In this document: positions 25,496 through 32,570 of the stretch, piece after piece
Layout: every line of letters begins with the position of its first letter
Numbering within the stretch: the stretch's first letter is position 1
Assembly: GCA_049700035.1 (NCBI GenBank)
Contig: JBNAWC010000011.1
Location: 1-32,570, forward strand
Reading direction: 5' to 3'
DNA from: JAVZLQ01 sp049700035
Lineage (GTDB): Archaea; Thermoproteota; Bathyarchaeia; Bathyarchaeales; Bathycorpusculaceae
Length of the DNA: 32,570 nt
Made by a program: the position numbers and the translations under genes
The notes under the pieces: model-generated
Seen by the model: the letters and a program-made list of their open reading frames with translations, nothing else
Told to the model about the DNA's origin: nothing
Databases searched by the model: none

Positions 25496-25663
25496 TCACT
25501 GTGCCTTCTTAACGAAAAGCACTCCGTCTTTAGCTTCTATGTATAACTCATCTTCAAATTTCCAGCCTAACGTTGCCGCTATCTCTTTTGGTATTGTTAT
25601 TACGAGGCTGTTGCCTTGGCGGCGGAGTTTAACAAAGTCTTTTGTTCGAGGCATATTTGGCAT
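25496..25663 (-). CDS. AbrB/MazE-like DNA-binding protein
   Basis: A 55-residue protein from the ATG at 25663 (a second ATG is three codons in). It reads FVKLRRQGNSLVITIPKEIAATLGW then EDELYIEAKDGVLFVKK, the swapped-hairpin AbrB/SpoVT/MazE pattern with the GNSLxxTIPKEIA core. Such dimers bind palindromic DNA. Three copies of GTGAATA, two of them in a dyad, and an 18-bp perfect palindrome lie just upstream, so it likely binds its own control region. No toxin partner gene is next to it, so an orphan regulator is more likely than a toxin-antitoxin pair. GAGTGAGG serves as ribosome binding site. Confidence 0.8.
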   Translation of the reverse strand: MPNMPRTKDFVKLRRQGNSLVITIPKEIAATLGWKFEDELYIEAKDGVLFVKKAQ

Positions 25664-25693
25664 GTGTTACCTCACTCTCCTTTTAATTCTTTT

Positions 25694-25758
25694 GTGAATA
25701 CAAATATTCACCGAAATATTTAAATATTTCTATTAACACTTGTATATACAGGTGAATA
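25694..25758. promoter_or_regulatory. Divergent control region with GTGAATA repeats and an 18-bp palindrome
   Basis: GTGAATA at 25694-25700 and its complement TATTCAC at 25705-25711 form a dyad with a four-base spacer. GAAATATTTAAATATTTC at 25713-25730 is a perfect 18-bp palindrome that contains TATA-like sequence in both directions. A further GTGAATA lies at 25752-25758, just before the ATG at 25763. Binding here would affect both the AbrB-like gene and the plus-strand gene. Confidence 0.6.
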
Positions 25759-25762
25759 TAAA

Positions 25763-26032
25763 ATGATGGGCCTAATAAAGTTTCGCGTTGAGCCTGAAAT
25801 AAGTTTCCTTATGAAAGATGAGGAGTTTAGAAGACGTGTTGTAAACGCATATATGCAGCAGCAAGTAGAGAAAAACCACGGTTGGGGCTTTACTGTCCGC
25901 TATGCGGGTTATCGGATACGCTTTGATATAGATGATAAAGCAAGCACCGCAGCAGTCACGGTTTACAAAGGCATAAGCCTGGAGGAACCTAGAACAGTTC
26001 AAACAAAGCTCACGGAGGTTTTAAAACCATGA
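25763..26032 (+). CDS. Small element protein, unknown
   Basis: An 89-residue protein (or 88 from the second ATG at 25766) of mixed charge: MGLIKFRVEPEISFLMKDEEF, then QQQVEKNHGWGFTVRYAGYRIRF and a C-terminal helix LTEVLKP. No family was recognised. It begins immediately after the GTGAATA control repeat and ends in an ATGA overlap with the next gene, so it is translationally coupled to it. Confidence 0.6.
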   Translation: MMGLIKFRVEPEISFLMKDEEFRRRVVNAYMQQQVEKNHGWGFTVRYAGYRIRFDIDDKASTAAVTVYKGISLEEPRTVQTKLTEVLKP

Positions 26033-26181
26033 AGCGTGATTTACAAGCTAAAGTGGAAGCTCTCCGCAGGAAAGCTAAAGAGTTCCGTGAGAAAGGCGAC
26101 TTGTCAAGAGCTGAACATTACCACTTCCTAGCCGAACACTTGCAGGATTTTTACAGGAAAAATAAATTGGGGTTTAATTGA
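26029..26181 (+). CDS. Small helical basic protein, unknown
   Basis: A 50-residue charged protein (MKRDLQAKVEALRRKAKEF, then AEHYHFLAEHLQDFYRK), likely one or two helices. Its ATG overlaps the TGA of the preceding gene (ATGA), and its TGA overlaps the TTG start of the next one (TTGA). The coupling argues that it is real despite its length. No function is indicated. Confidence 0.6.
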   Translation: MKRDLQAKVEALRRKAKEFREKGDLSRAEHYHFLAEHLQDFYRKNKLGFN

Positions 26182-26735
26182 TTCACCGGAAAACGTTACA
26201 GAAGTTTCTTGCATCTTTTACAACGGACAAATATAGTTTGCTTTTGGATGGGAGGAGCGACGCTGTCTATCCAAAGGAAATTATAAAACGTTTACGGCTG
26301 CCACGTAATACCGTTTTTCGTGTTTTAAAACAAGGCATGCAATTAGGTTACGTTGAGAAAAGTGGGCGAAAATATTACCTTAAGTGGCCGTTTGAAACCG
26401 CCAGAAAACTTGGGGAGTTGACGGGTATATGGCGGCAGGTTTACAACACGAAACTGAAACAAGTGGCGGGTGACAACCCGCCGTTACAAGTGGAAAGCCT
26501 CCCGGATTGGGTTCACGAAATCGTAAAAGTGTGGTGCCTACACGATAAGTTTTGGCTTGAAAAATTGGGGCAGTCAAAATTTTACGACATGTTATATAGC
26601 GACAGGCAAAAGCTGGCCATGCATAAGGGTTTTTACCCCGCACCAATCGACAAGGACGAACTAAAATGGAAAGAGCAGTTTGACAAGCTAATCTTGAAAA
26701 AACTAAGGGCTGAAAGCAAAACAACGTTTACGTAA
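26178..26735 (+). CDS. Winged-helix DNA-binding protein of the element
   Basis: A 185-residue protein starting at TTG 26178 in an overlap with the preceding stop. Residues about 28-70 form a winged helix (KEIIKRLRLPRNTVFRVLKQGMQLGYVEKSGRKYYLK). The C-terminal part (about 75-185) is rich in Trp and Lys, with no recognised domain. It is probably the transcription regulator of the small-gene operon. The TATA box for the replication operon follows its stop by about 20 bases. Confidence 0.65.
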   Translation: MIHRKTLQKFLASFTTDKYSLLLDGRSDAVYPKEIIKRLRLPRNTVFRVLKQGMQLGYVEKSGRKYYLKWPFETARKLGELTGIWRQVYNTKLKQVAGDNPPLQVESLPDWVHEIVKVWCLHDKFWLEKLGQSKFYDMLYSDRQKLAMHKGFYPAPIDKDELKWKEQFDKLILKKLRAESKTTFT

Positions 26736-26752
26736 AAACGCCCGCGGCTGGG

Positions 26753-26760
26753 GTATATAA
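26753..26760 (+). promoter_or_regulatory. TATA box for the replication operon
   Basis: GTATATAA lies 77-84 bases upstream of the TTG start at 26837 and follows the HTH gene. It would give a leader of about 50 bases ending in GAGGAGCGGAG. The next eight or so genes have no clear promoter of their own, so they are likely read from here. Confidence 0.5.
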
Positions 26761-26836
26761 ACTTTTTGTTTTGCTAATTTTGCGTATCTAAAACTTCCAT
26801 AAGCGCTTCACAGTACCCTTTTGAGGAGCGGAGAAT

Positions 26837-27058
26837 TTGAGCAACTTAAAAACACACCATTTGCTGTGCAATTTCCAAACCGTTGACAACCACGGGCTTA
26901 TCAATTGCCTGTATTTTGACGGTTCGATAGGCTACTGCAATTTTGAACTTTGCCCGCGAAAATGTTGGCAGATTAGGCGGATTTTGCGGCAAGCCTGCGA
27001 AGGCGGCTTAAAAATCAAGCTTAAAGGGTTGATGGGATGGCTAACTTTAACATGTTAA
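26837..27058 (+). CDS. Small cysteine-rich protein, unknown
   Basis: A 73-residue protein with a TTG start preceded by GGAG-type purines. Six or so cysteines include CNFQ, NCLYF, YCNFELCPRKCW and the C-terminal end. The CPRKC and preceding CxxxxC spacing suggests a metal site. It ends in an overlap with the primase-helicase start (ATG 27037), so it is translated just before it, perhaps as an accessory replication or regulatory protein. No family was recognised. Confidence 0.55.
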   Translation: MSNLKTHHLLCNFQTVDNHGLINCLYFDGSIGYCNFELCPRKCWQIRRILRQACEGGLKIKLKGLMGWLTLTC

Positions 27059-29500
27059 AAAACGTGGCTAGACGCTATTGGCTTGAAGGCTGCAACATAA
27101 TCCTTTTGAGAGGCAAGGAGCCATTACATAAGTGGCAGCGATGGCAGAATGAGAGGCAGAGAGAACTTGATTTTGAAGCCTTGCCTTGGGCTGAAGCCGA
27201 CTCTTTTGCTTTAATTATGGGGCAACAACTACACAATGAACTATATATTGGAGCCGTAGACTTCGACGTTAAAAACCTGCCACCTGAGGTAAAGGAGAAG
27301 GGTAAAGAAATTCTCAAATATTTTCCAATTACTCAAATTGAAGAAACTCCTTCTGGTGGGCAACATTGGGTTTACTATTGCCATGTTAAGCCTAAAACGG
27401 TTTCCGCCTACCATAACGAATGTGGGTTGGAGCTTCTCGGCGAAGGTAAAATATGCATTATGGCGCCAAGCGTCGGTTACAGAAAACTGAATGACAACAC
27501 GCCCACTGTGGTTGAAGACTTAGAGACGCTTTTTTATCAAGCGTTGGAGAAGGCTGGGATTAAAGTTGAGAAGCCTAGTCAAGCGTGGTTCGGCCAGCCA
27601 GACTTAGCCAAACAGCCTTACAAAGGCAAGGCTCCACCATGCATTAATGCCTTGCTTAAAGGCGTTGAAGAGGGCATACGCAACGAATCGGCGATTAGGT
27701 TGGCAAGCTACTTTTTAAACTTTAAAAGGTTGCCATGGGCCAGGACTCTGGAAGTTTTGCAGAGTTGGAATAGCAAAAATAGGCCTCCATTACCAGATTC
27801 CGAGTTAAAAAACATTTTAAAAAGTGCAGAGATTCACGGCTACGTCTACGGTTGCAACGATGACGTTTTAAAGGCTTTTTGTGATAAGGCTAAATGTCCA
27901 TTTGGCCTTGAAAACTTAACCCCAATTGAAATTTTAAAACTTGAAATAGCTGAAAGCGAAAACATAATAATCCACCCGCTAATAGATTATAATTCGAAGG
28001 TTGGCTTAACTTTAGGTATTCCTCTGTCTAAACACGCTTTTCCCGGAGCCTCAAACCAATTCCTCGTTTTTATGGCGGAAAAGCCGTTTATCCTTCCAAA
28101 AAAGCCCCCTGAGAATGAAGCAGATTTTCCTACGCACGTGCAGCTTAAACAAGCAAGATGGTTAGCCGTCTCGCCAACTTATAAGAAGGAAAGTCTGCTA
28201 GTTTTCTCTAGAAGCCTTTGAAAAGGGCAAAATTGAATTTCCGCCAAAAAACGAGGTTTTTGAAAAGACTGTTGGGGGAATAAGCAAATACTGGGGACAC
28301 AGGGACACGCGGTATTACACGCTTGTAGCATGCTGGGCAATAGCCACGTGGTTTTATCCAATCTTTCAGCACTTTCCAATTTTGAACCCTCAAGGGCAAC
28401 GGAAAACAGGTAAAACAACGCTTCTTGAAGTTTTACGCCAAATATGTTGGAATCCAACTCCACGTGAATGCGCGTTACGCGAAGCTGGCCTTTTCAGAAC
28501 AATCCAAGATAGCAGGCCCACATATATAATTGACATCACAAAACTGGATGGTAAAAGCCGCAATTACATTGACGTTATTGACGTCTGCGAAAGTGGAACA
28601 GAACGCGGCGGAGTTGTTAAGCGAGTCAACAAGGAAACCGGCGAGCCTCTAACATTTCAAGTTTACTCGCCTAAAGCTATAGCGACGCGGACAGAGCTGC
28701 CCTTCGTGGAGAAGGCAATACGGATAATAACAGAGGAAGACACCTCAAAAACGCGGGTTAGACATCAACTTGAAAAAGACGACGTTTGGCCTGAAATTGT
28801 TGGAGGACTTTTGAGGGCAGCGCTTAAATATTGGCCTGAAGTTGCCCAAACATATGAAGCTCTTGAGCCTACGGAGAAACTGCAGGGCCGATTTTTTGAT
28901 TACTGGAGTCCACTGCTGGCCGTTTGCAAAGTTTTCGCGCCGGAGAAGTTTCAGGAGCTTCTAAGTCTAGCAGAGGAGTACGCTGCAACTCAAACGTTTG
29001 AGGATATGATTAGCGAAGTGGAAAACGCCATCCTCAGTATAATGCTTGAATATGAAGATGAAACGTTAACTATAACCTTGAAAGATTTAACGTTGAAAGT
29101 TAAAGAGCTTGTACCTTGGCTTAACAGTTGGCATCATGTTAAAAGCGCCGTTGAAAACCTGCATATTATACGCAGAAAGTATTCTGCCTCGAAGGGGTTA
29201 ACATACCAACTGGATGTGGCATTAGCCCATGAAAAGGCTAAGCAGCGGCTAAAACTCGACAAGGAAAACAACGGGGACGGTGAAGGTGAGGAGCCCGTTT
29301 TTAAACAATGCTACGTTTGCTTAAAGCCTATTTTGGATGATGATTGGACAAGCGGGCCTGAAACAGAGTATAAGCCAGCCCATAAGAGCTGTTTTGCAAA
29401 GTTTAAACAAGACGCTTATTTAAGGGGCGGAGAGGCTGCAGCTCAACGCTCAGCCCTCCAAAGCCCAAAAAGGGCGAAAGAACTGAAAGAGGCGATGTAA
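27037..29500 (+). CDS. Primase-polymerase/helicase replication protein, needs a +1 frameshift
   Basis: An 820-residue protein if read through one +1 shift. Residues about 1-180 are an archaeo-eukaryotic primase domain with the catalytic DFD (75-77), SGGQH (106-110) and GLELLGEGK. About 200-270 is a PriCT-type helical domain, then a Cys motif (CDKAKCPFG) as in archaeal plasmid primases. The written frame stops at TGA 28219; the rest continues in the +1 frame with a P-loop GQRKTGKTT, a Walker B-like IIDIT, and a C-terminal CYVCLKP...H...C finger. There is no usable start for the second half before the P-loop, so one protein is intended. It primes and unwinds for element replication. See the finding on the CTT TGA context. 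Confidence 0.85.
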
Positions 29501-29501
29501 A

Positions 29502-29879
29502 ATGGGTGAAAGTGGGTTAACTGAAGAGGAACAGGCGGAACTCGAGGAATTCCGCAGGGAATGGCGAAAAACGCTGAATCAAAACAAGGCGTTGGGCGCA
29601 ACTTTTAATATCGAAACAGTACCTTACAAACGTGAACTCATGCTTTTTTATCGGCTGCAAACAATCGCTGAAAAATGCGGCCCAGGATTTTACGAGAAAC
29701 GTTTCATAGGCCTTGCTGAAGACTTAACGTTAAAAGATGTGACAATCCGATACTACTACAACAATGCTGGGTTAACATGCGACTCAACTGTCAAACCAGT
29801 GGACTATAAAAACTTCAATTTAACACCGGAGGCAGTTGCCAAGCTTGCGCTTAAAGTTATAAGGGGTGAAGCCGTCTAA
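29502..29879 (+). CDS. Cassette protein A1, unknown
   Basis: A 125-residue protein with an acidic N-terminus (TEEEQAELEEF). It is followed by FRREWRKTLNQNKALGATFN and a helix-rich C-terminus EAVAKLALKVIRG. It appears distantly homologous to the gene at 30417: W21-R, N and A-G-T-like positions, the acidic DL-T stretch and the final EAV-type helix align by eye. Its TAA overlaps the ATG of B1 (TAATG), so the two are coupled. It follows the primase-helicase stop by one base. No family was recognised. Confidence 0.65.
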   Translation: MGESGLTEEEQAELEEFRREWRKTLNQNKALGATFNIETVPYKRELMLFYRLQTIAEKCGPGFYEKRFIGLAEDLTLKDVTIRYYYNNAGLTCDSTVKPVDYKNFNLTPEAVAKLALKVIRGEAV

Positions 29880-30415
29880 TGCGCTACATTTTTTTGTCGT
29901 ATAAGCGTGGAAGTTTCCCGTTTGAAAAACGCGCTGAACTTTTCGTTGAATATAAAGGCCGATGGGTGCATGCAAGCCAAGTGCCACTGGACATTTTAGA
30001 AAAAGCAAAAGCAGAGGACAATTTCAAGGCTTACGTTGACACACATGGAAAAACGTGGCACTGCATAAATTTGTTAGAACTTGAAGTTGCCCTTCAAGCG
30101 TTGAGGATTAGCTTTTCCCTAAAAGGCGAACGGGGCCGACACATAAAAAACGTTGATGAAGCATTACGGAATGTTGAAACATTAATACATCAGCTTGAAC
30201 AGGACAAACTTGCAATGTTACTGGACAGGGAAAAAGCAGCGTTAGAAAGCAGTTTAGACGCGGAGCAACTTGAAAGAATCATAAAAATTGCTAAGGCGAC
30301 AGAACAGGTTAAACCTGAAACGTTCAGCAACCCGAAACTTTACGCCCGTTTAAAACGTGAGTGGAAGCGAATTTTTTCTTTTTCTTTTAAACAAAATTCG
30401 GGAGGTGAAACTTGA
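29879..30415 (+). CDS. Cassette protein B1, unknown
   Basis: A 178-residue protein. Residues about 1-60 form a beta-rich segment (FVEYKGRWV, FKAYVDTHGKTWHC); the rest is helical with coiled-coil character (about 85-145) and ends NPKLYARLKREWKR. The same elements, in order, occur in the gene at 30942 (YLEVAPKRW, YKAWLVD, FLNPKLLSELRK), so the two are likely paralogues. GGAGGTGA before its stop serves as ribosome binding site for the A2 gene. No family was recognised. Confidence 0.65.
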   Translation: MRYIFLSYKRGSFPFEKRAELFVEYKGRWVHASQVPLDILEKAKAEDNFKAYVDTHGKTWHCINLLELEVALQALRISFSLKGERGRHIKNVDEALRNVETLIHQLEQDKLAMLLDREKAALESSLDAEQLERIIKIAKATEQVKPETFSNPKLYARLKREWKRIFSFSFKQNSGGET

Positions 30416-30416
30416 A

Positions 30417-30932
30417 ATGCAACTGTTTAAGCGTGAAACAAAAATTAAAGTAGTTAAAGAGGAGCCGAAAAAGGAGCCGGCACAAGAGGCTCAACAGCCA
30501 TATTATGGAAACCAATTAGCCCAGCAGCAGCCCACTAAAAACGTTGAAACCATCAACATGCCTGCAGAACTTCAGCCTTTGGCTGAACAGTGGCGTGAAG
30601 CAGCATTTAACAATGCCAACGCGGGCACTGTAAACTTTACATTGCTTCAGCAAAACGGGGAGTCGAGGGCCTATTACATTTTAGGCCGCAGGCTGATGCA
30701 GGGTGGAGACGAGTTAACGCTTCTCCGTGATGATTTGACTGTTTGGCTGTGCAAGCGTCAAGTTCAAACTGGGCTAGCCGGCTTTGTGCTGCAATTAAGC
30801 TTAACATGGCAAAAAGTTGACAACCCGCCATCAATAGGTGTAAAGGCTGAAGACGTTATAGCCCTCATCAAAACCGTGTTAGCCGGCTCAGTTCCCGCGG
30901 AATATCCTATTCCATTTAACGAAAGGAGGTGA
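30417..30932 (+). CDS. Cassette protein A2, unknown
   Basis: A 171-residue protein with ATG 30417, preceded by GGAGGTGA at about ten bases. A Lys/Glu/Gln-rich N-terminal extension of about 45 residues is followed by a domain resembling A1 (EQWREAAFNNANAGTVNF, LRDDLTV, VKAEDVIALIKTVLAG). It ends with NERR, whose coding bases contain GGAGGTGA, the ribosome binding site of B2. The start lies one base after the B1 stop. The function is unknown. Confidence 0.65.
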   Translation: MQLFKRETKIKVVKEEPKKEPAQEAQQPYYGNQLAQQQPTKNVETINMPAELQPLAEQWREAAFNNANAGTVNFTLLQQNGESRAYYILGRRLMQGGDELTLLRDDLTVWLCKRQVQTGLAGFVLQLSLTWQKVDNPPSIGVKAEDVIALIKTVLAGSVPAEYPIPFNERR

Positions 30933-30941
30933 AACACAACA

Positions 30942-31628
30942 TTGAATAGAATGATTTACGTAGCCTATGGCAACTATGAACAAGCCAAAGAGAAGCTGAC
31001 AGCATCAGCAAAACCGTTAGATGCGCTCCTCTTAACAGGCTTCGACGTTTACCTTGAAGTTGCACCGAAACGTTGGATGCGAGCCGTTGACTTGGCGGAC
31101 AGTCATCATCCAGCATGGGTAAACTTTAAACAGGGAAGTTATAAGGCCTGGCTGGTTGATAGTCAAGGCCAAGTTTTTACCATACTCAATGCGTTCAACG
31201 ATGAACACCGCAAACTTGCAGCCCAACATGGACTCTACATAAGAGTGCCATGCACGCCAAACAAACGTGAAGAACTTCTTAAGCGGCTTGAAAACATCAA
31301 AGCCCAGTTACGCGAATGGATTGAAATCGAGCAGTTTAAACAGCAGATTCAAACGTTACAACAGAAACTTAAAAGCCTTCCAGAAGAGCCTACGGAGCAA
31401 CAGAAAGCATGGGATGGAGTAGTCAACGAAACTTTAAGCCTTGCAGACGCGCTTGAAGAACTTTCAAAACTAATGCTTGAAACAGGATTCGAGCGTAAAG
31501 CCTTCAGGGAAGCAGTTGAAAAGGCAAAACGTGAGGCAGCGTTTGAAACAAGCTTAGAAGAATCGCTTTTCTTAAACCCAAAGTTGCTTAGCGAATTACG
31601 CAAGAGCATACTAGAGGATTTTACGTGA
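30942..31628 (+). CDS. Cassette protein B2, unknown
   Basis: A 228-residue protein (TTG 30942 or ATG 30951). It has the B1-like beta-rich head (YLEVAPKRW at about 37-45, YKAWLVDSQG at about 67-76) and a longer helical middle (about 95-160, coiled-coil-like), and ends FLNPKLLSELRKSIL. It is about 50 residues longer than B1, mainly in the head and the coiled-coil. It carries GGAGGTGA upstream at a longer spacing than usual. Its TGA is at 31626-31628. The function is unknown. Confidence 0.65.
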   Translation: MNRMIYVAYGNYEQAKEKLTASAKPLDALLLTGFDVYLEVAPKRWMRAVDLADSHHPAWVNFKQGSYKAWLVDSQGQVFTILNAFNDEHRKLAAQHGLYIRVPCTPNKREELLKRLENIKAQLREWIEIEQFKQQIQTLQQKLKSLPEEPTEQQKAWDGVVNETLSLADALEELSKLMLETGFERKAFREAVEKAKREAAFETSLEESLFLNPKLLSELRKSILEDFT

Positions 31629-31638
31629 AACAGTAAAT

Positions 31639-31670
31639 GTTACCGTTTAACGTTACCGTTTTATGTTACC
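31639..31670. repeat. Three 13-bp tandem repeats over the start of the RHH-like gene
   Basis: GTTACCGTTT begins at 31639, again at 31652 as GTTACCGTTTT, and a third GTTACC at 31665, so the period is exactly 13 bases. The last copy overlaps the ATG at 31663. Such direct repeats are either operator sites for the RHH-like protein or iteron-like replication sites. Confidence 0.6.
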
Positions 31671-32127
31671 AAATAGAAGAGGACGCGGCTTGAAGACACA
31701 GATTGGCATACGAGTGGATTCAACGCTTTGGCAAACCTACAAGGCGTTATGCGAGAAGGCTAATCTGCGGCCAAACGAGCCGATAGAAGGCTTCTTAAAA
31801 GCATGTGTTGAAAAAAGCGATGTTTTAGGTGTTTTAAACAGCTTGAAGGGCCAGAGTCCAGGTGAAACAATGGCAAACGAGCTTCGCCTCAAAAATCTGC
31901 TTGGGGAACTTGAAGGCTACTATGAAGCTGATAAGAAAGTTAGTGGAAATAGTAACGCGAACATGGTTAACGTTCAGCTTGAACAAATAGTCGCGCTTCT
32001 GCCAAAAATCGCAAACCCTGAACTATTAAACCAGGCTAAAAGCCTCGTTGAACAAGTTATCAGCTACTATAAACAAGCCTACATCAAAATCTCTGAAGAA
32101 ATTGCCCGCGAAAATCTCGAGGATTAG
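31663..32127 (+). CDS. Ribbon-helix-helix-like DNA-binding protein
   Basis: A 154-residue protein. Residues about 10-50 (KTQIGIRVDSTLWQTYKALCEK, then PNEPIEGFLKACVEK) resemble a ribbon-helix-helix module, with the beta strand IGIRV followed by two helices. The remainder (about 60-154) is helical and acidic at the end. Such proteins repress the genes they precede and control copy number in archaeal plasmids (for example CopG-like). The gene starts inside the third 13-bp repeat, so autoregulation is likely. It sits between the cassette genes and the recombinase. Confidence 0.6.
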   Translation: MLPNRRGRGLKTQIGIRVDSTLWQTYKALCEKANLRPNEPIEGFLKACVEKSDVLGVLNSLKGQSPGETMANELRLKNLLGELEGYYEADKKVSGNSNANMVNVQLEQIVALLPKIANPELLNQAKSLVEQVISYYKQAYIKISEEIARENLED

Positions 32128-32140
32128 AGAGGCCCCTATC

Positions 32141-32570
32141 ATGGCTGATTTGGCTCCAGCAACCCGCTGCCCAGAGTGTGGTTCTGAAAGGCTGTATAGG
32201 GACGGTTTACGCTATTTATCTGACGGAGAAGCGGTTCAAAGGTGGCTTTGCCGAGATTGCGGTTTCCGTTTTAGCTGGCCTAAGGCTGAAGGGCATGGAA
32301 GCAAGAATTTAAAAACTGAAGGCAGCTATAATGTTAACCGATGCAGCTCCAGAGTCTTGGCCCTTCTGGAGCAAAGCGAAGGTGGGCCCATAATGAGTGG
32401 ATTAGAGGAAAACGGGCAGTGGGCTGCGGGAGCCACAGAGAAGCCAACTGAAGCAGATGTTAAGGGAAAAATCCTAGAGTTTCTATGGTATCTTAAGAGG
32501 CAGGGAAGAAAAGAGACAACGATAAAGAGTTATGCGAAAGTCTTAACAAGTCTCTCGAAACAAGTGGACA
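32141..32570 (+). CDS. Tyrosine recombinase, N-terminal part (truncated by window)
   Basis: A partial protein of 143 residues running off the right edge. Residues 10-40 form a zinc ribbon (C10/C13 and C37/C40, RYLSDGEAVQRW between). About 106-143 (KGKILEFLWYLKRQGRKETTIKSYAKVL) is the start of an SAM-like core-binding domain seen in XerA/tyrosine integrases. The catalytic domain is off the window. Archaeal integrases with an N-terminal ribbon are common in uncultured archaea. Its presence supports reading this region as an integrative element, with the attachment site likely beyond it. Confidence 0.75.
   Translation, partial: MADLAPATRCPECGSERLYRDGLRYLSDGEAVQRWLCRDCGFRFSWPKAEGHGSKNLKTEGSYNVNRCSSRVLALLEQSEGGPIMSGLEENGQWAAGATEKPTEADVKGKILEFLWYLKRQGRKETTIKSYAKVLTSLSKQVD

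Larger units (their letters stand above)
25313..32570. mobile_element. Integrated plasmid- or virus-like element (left end uncertain, right end off window)
   Basis: From about 25.3 kb the genes become small, overlapping and mostly unknown: AbrB-like and TFIIB-like proteins, HTH and RHH-like regulators, a primase-polymerase/helicase, a duplicated pair of unknown genes, and an N-terminal piece of a zinc-ribbon tyrosine recombinase. This set is that of an integrative archaeal plasmid or virus. Neither attachment site was found: the right end is outside the window and no repeat marks the left end. The left boundary at 25313 is the first element-like gene, not a demonstrated junction. Confidence 0.65.

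Noticed and set aside
25496..25663. AbrB-like gene as antitoxin of a toxin-antitoxin pair
   Set aside because: The adjacent gene is a TFIIB-type ribbon, not a toxin fold; no PIN or MazF motif is near.

Overview
The window looks like a piece of an uncultured archaeal chromosome of the TACK type; the class Candidatus Bathyarchaeia is my best guess. The archaeal call rests on a two-repeat TATA-binding protein, a Ser/His archaeal signal peptidase, an Lhr-type helicase, a geranylgeranyl-reductase flavoprotein, a Dph6-like diphthamide enzyme, an archaeal ATP-dependent DNA ligase, an aKMT-like lysine methyltransferase, a Cren7-like chromatin protein and AT-rich TATA boxes. No rRNA, tRNA or CRISPR array was recognised.

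Positions 1 to about 24,945 are core chromosome. In order they hold two family-4 glycosyltransferases (-), a site-2 protease, a small membrane protein and a zinc-ribbon protein. Next comes an asparagine synthetase-related protein plus PEP carboxykinase operon (-), divergent from an Lrp/AsnC regulator across a perfect 11-bp inverted repeat. An HxlR regulator (-) is divergent from a geranylgeranyl-reductase gene and Dph6 (+). A RecA/KaiC-like ATPase overlaps DNA ligase, followed by an ABC-2 exporter (-). A run of four minus-strand genes (YkgJ-like, thioesterase, aKMT-like methyltransferase, Cys-rich protein) leads to the Lhr helicase. Then come a GNAT acetyltransferase, the Cren7-like zinc-ribbon protein, signal peptidase, TBP, PyrE, a UPF0173 hydrolase and an MFS transporter.

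From about 25.3 kb to the right edge the character changes to an accessory region that reads as an integrated plasmid- or virus-like element. It has a divergent control region (AbrB-like protein and a 59-residue TFIIB-type zinc ribbon on the minus strand, small proteins on the plus strand) with palindromes. A TATA box leads into a tightly packed replication operon: a small Cys-rich protein, a primase-polymerase/helicase, four unknown proteins, a ribbon-helix-helix-like protein over three 13-bp repeats, and the start of a zinc-ribbon tyrosine recombinase cut by the window end. The four unknown genes form two successive copies of a two-gene cassette (A1-B1-A2-B2), which is the most novel-looking item here.

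Four genes have broken reading frames. Three core genes (glycosyltransferase, ABC ATPase, MFS transporter) each lack one base in or at a short homopolymer, which looks like base-calling error. The primase-helicase needs the opposite, a +1 shift, and the in-frame stop sits in the context CTT TGA, the core of the bacterial prfB programmed frameshift site. That one deserves separate scrutiny.
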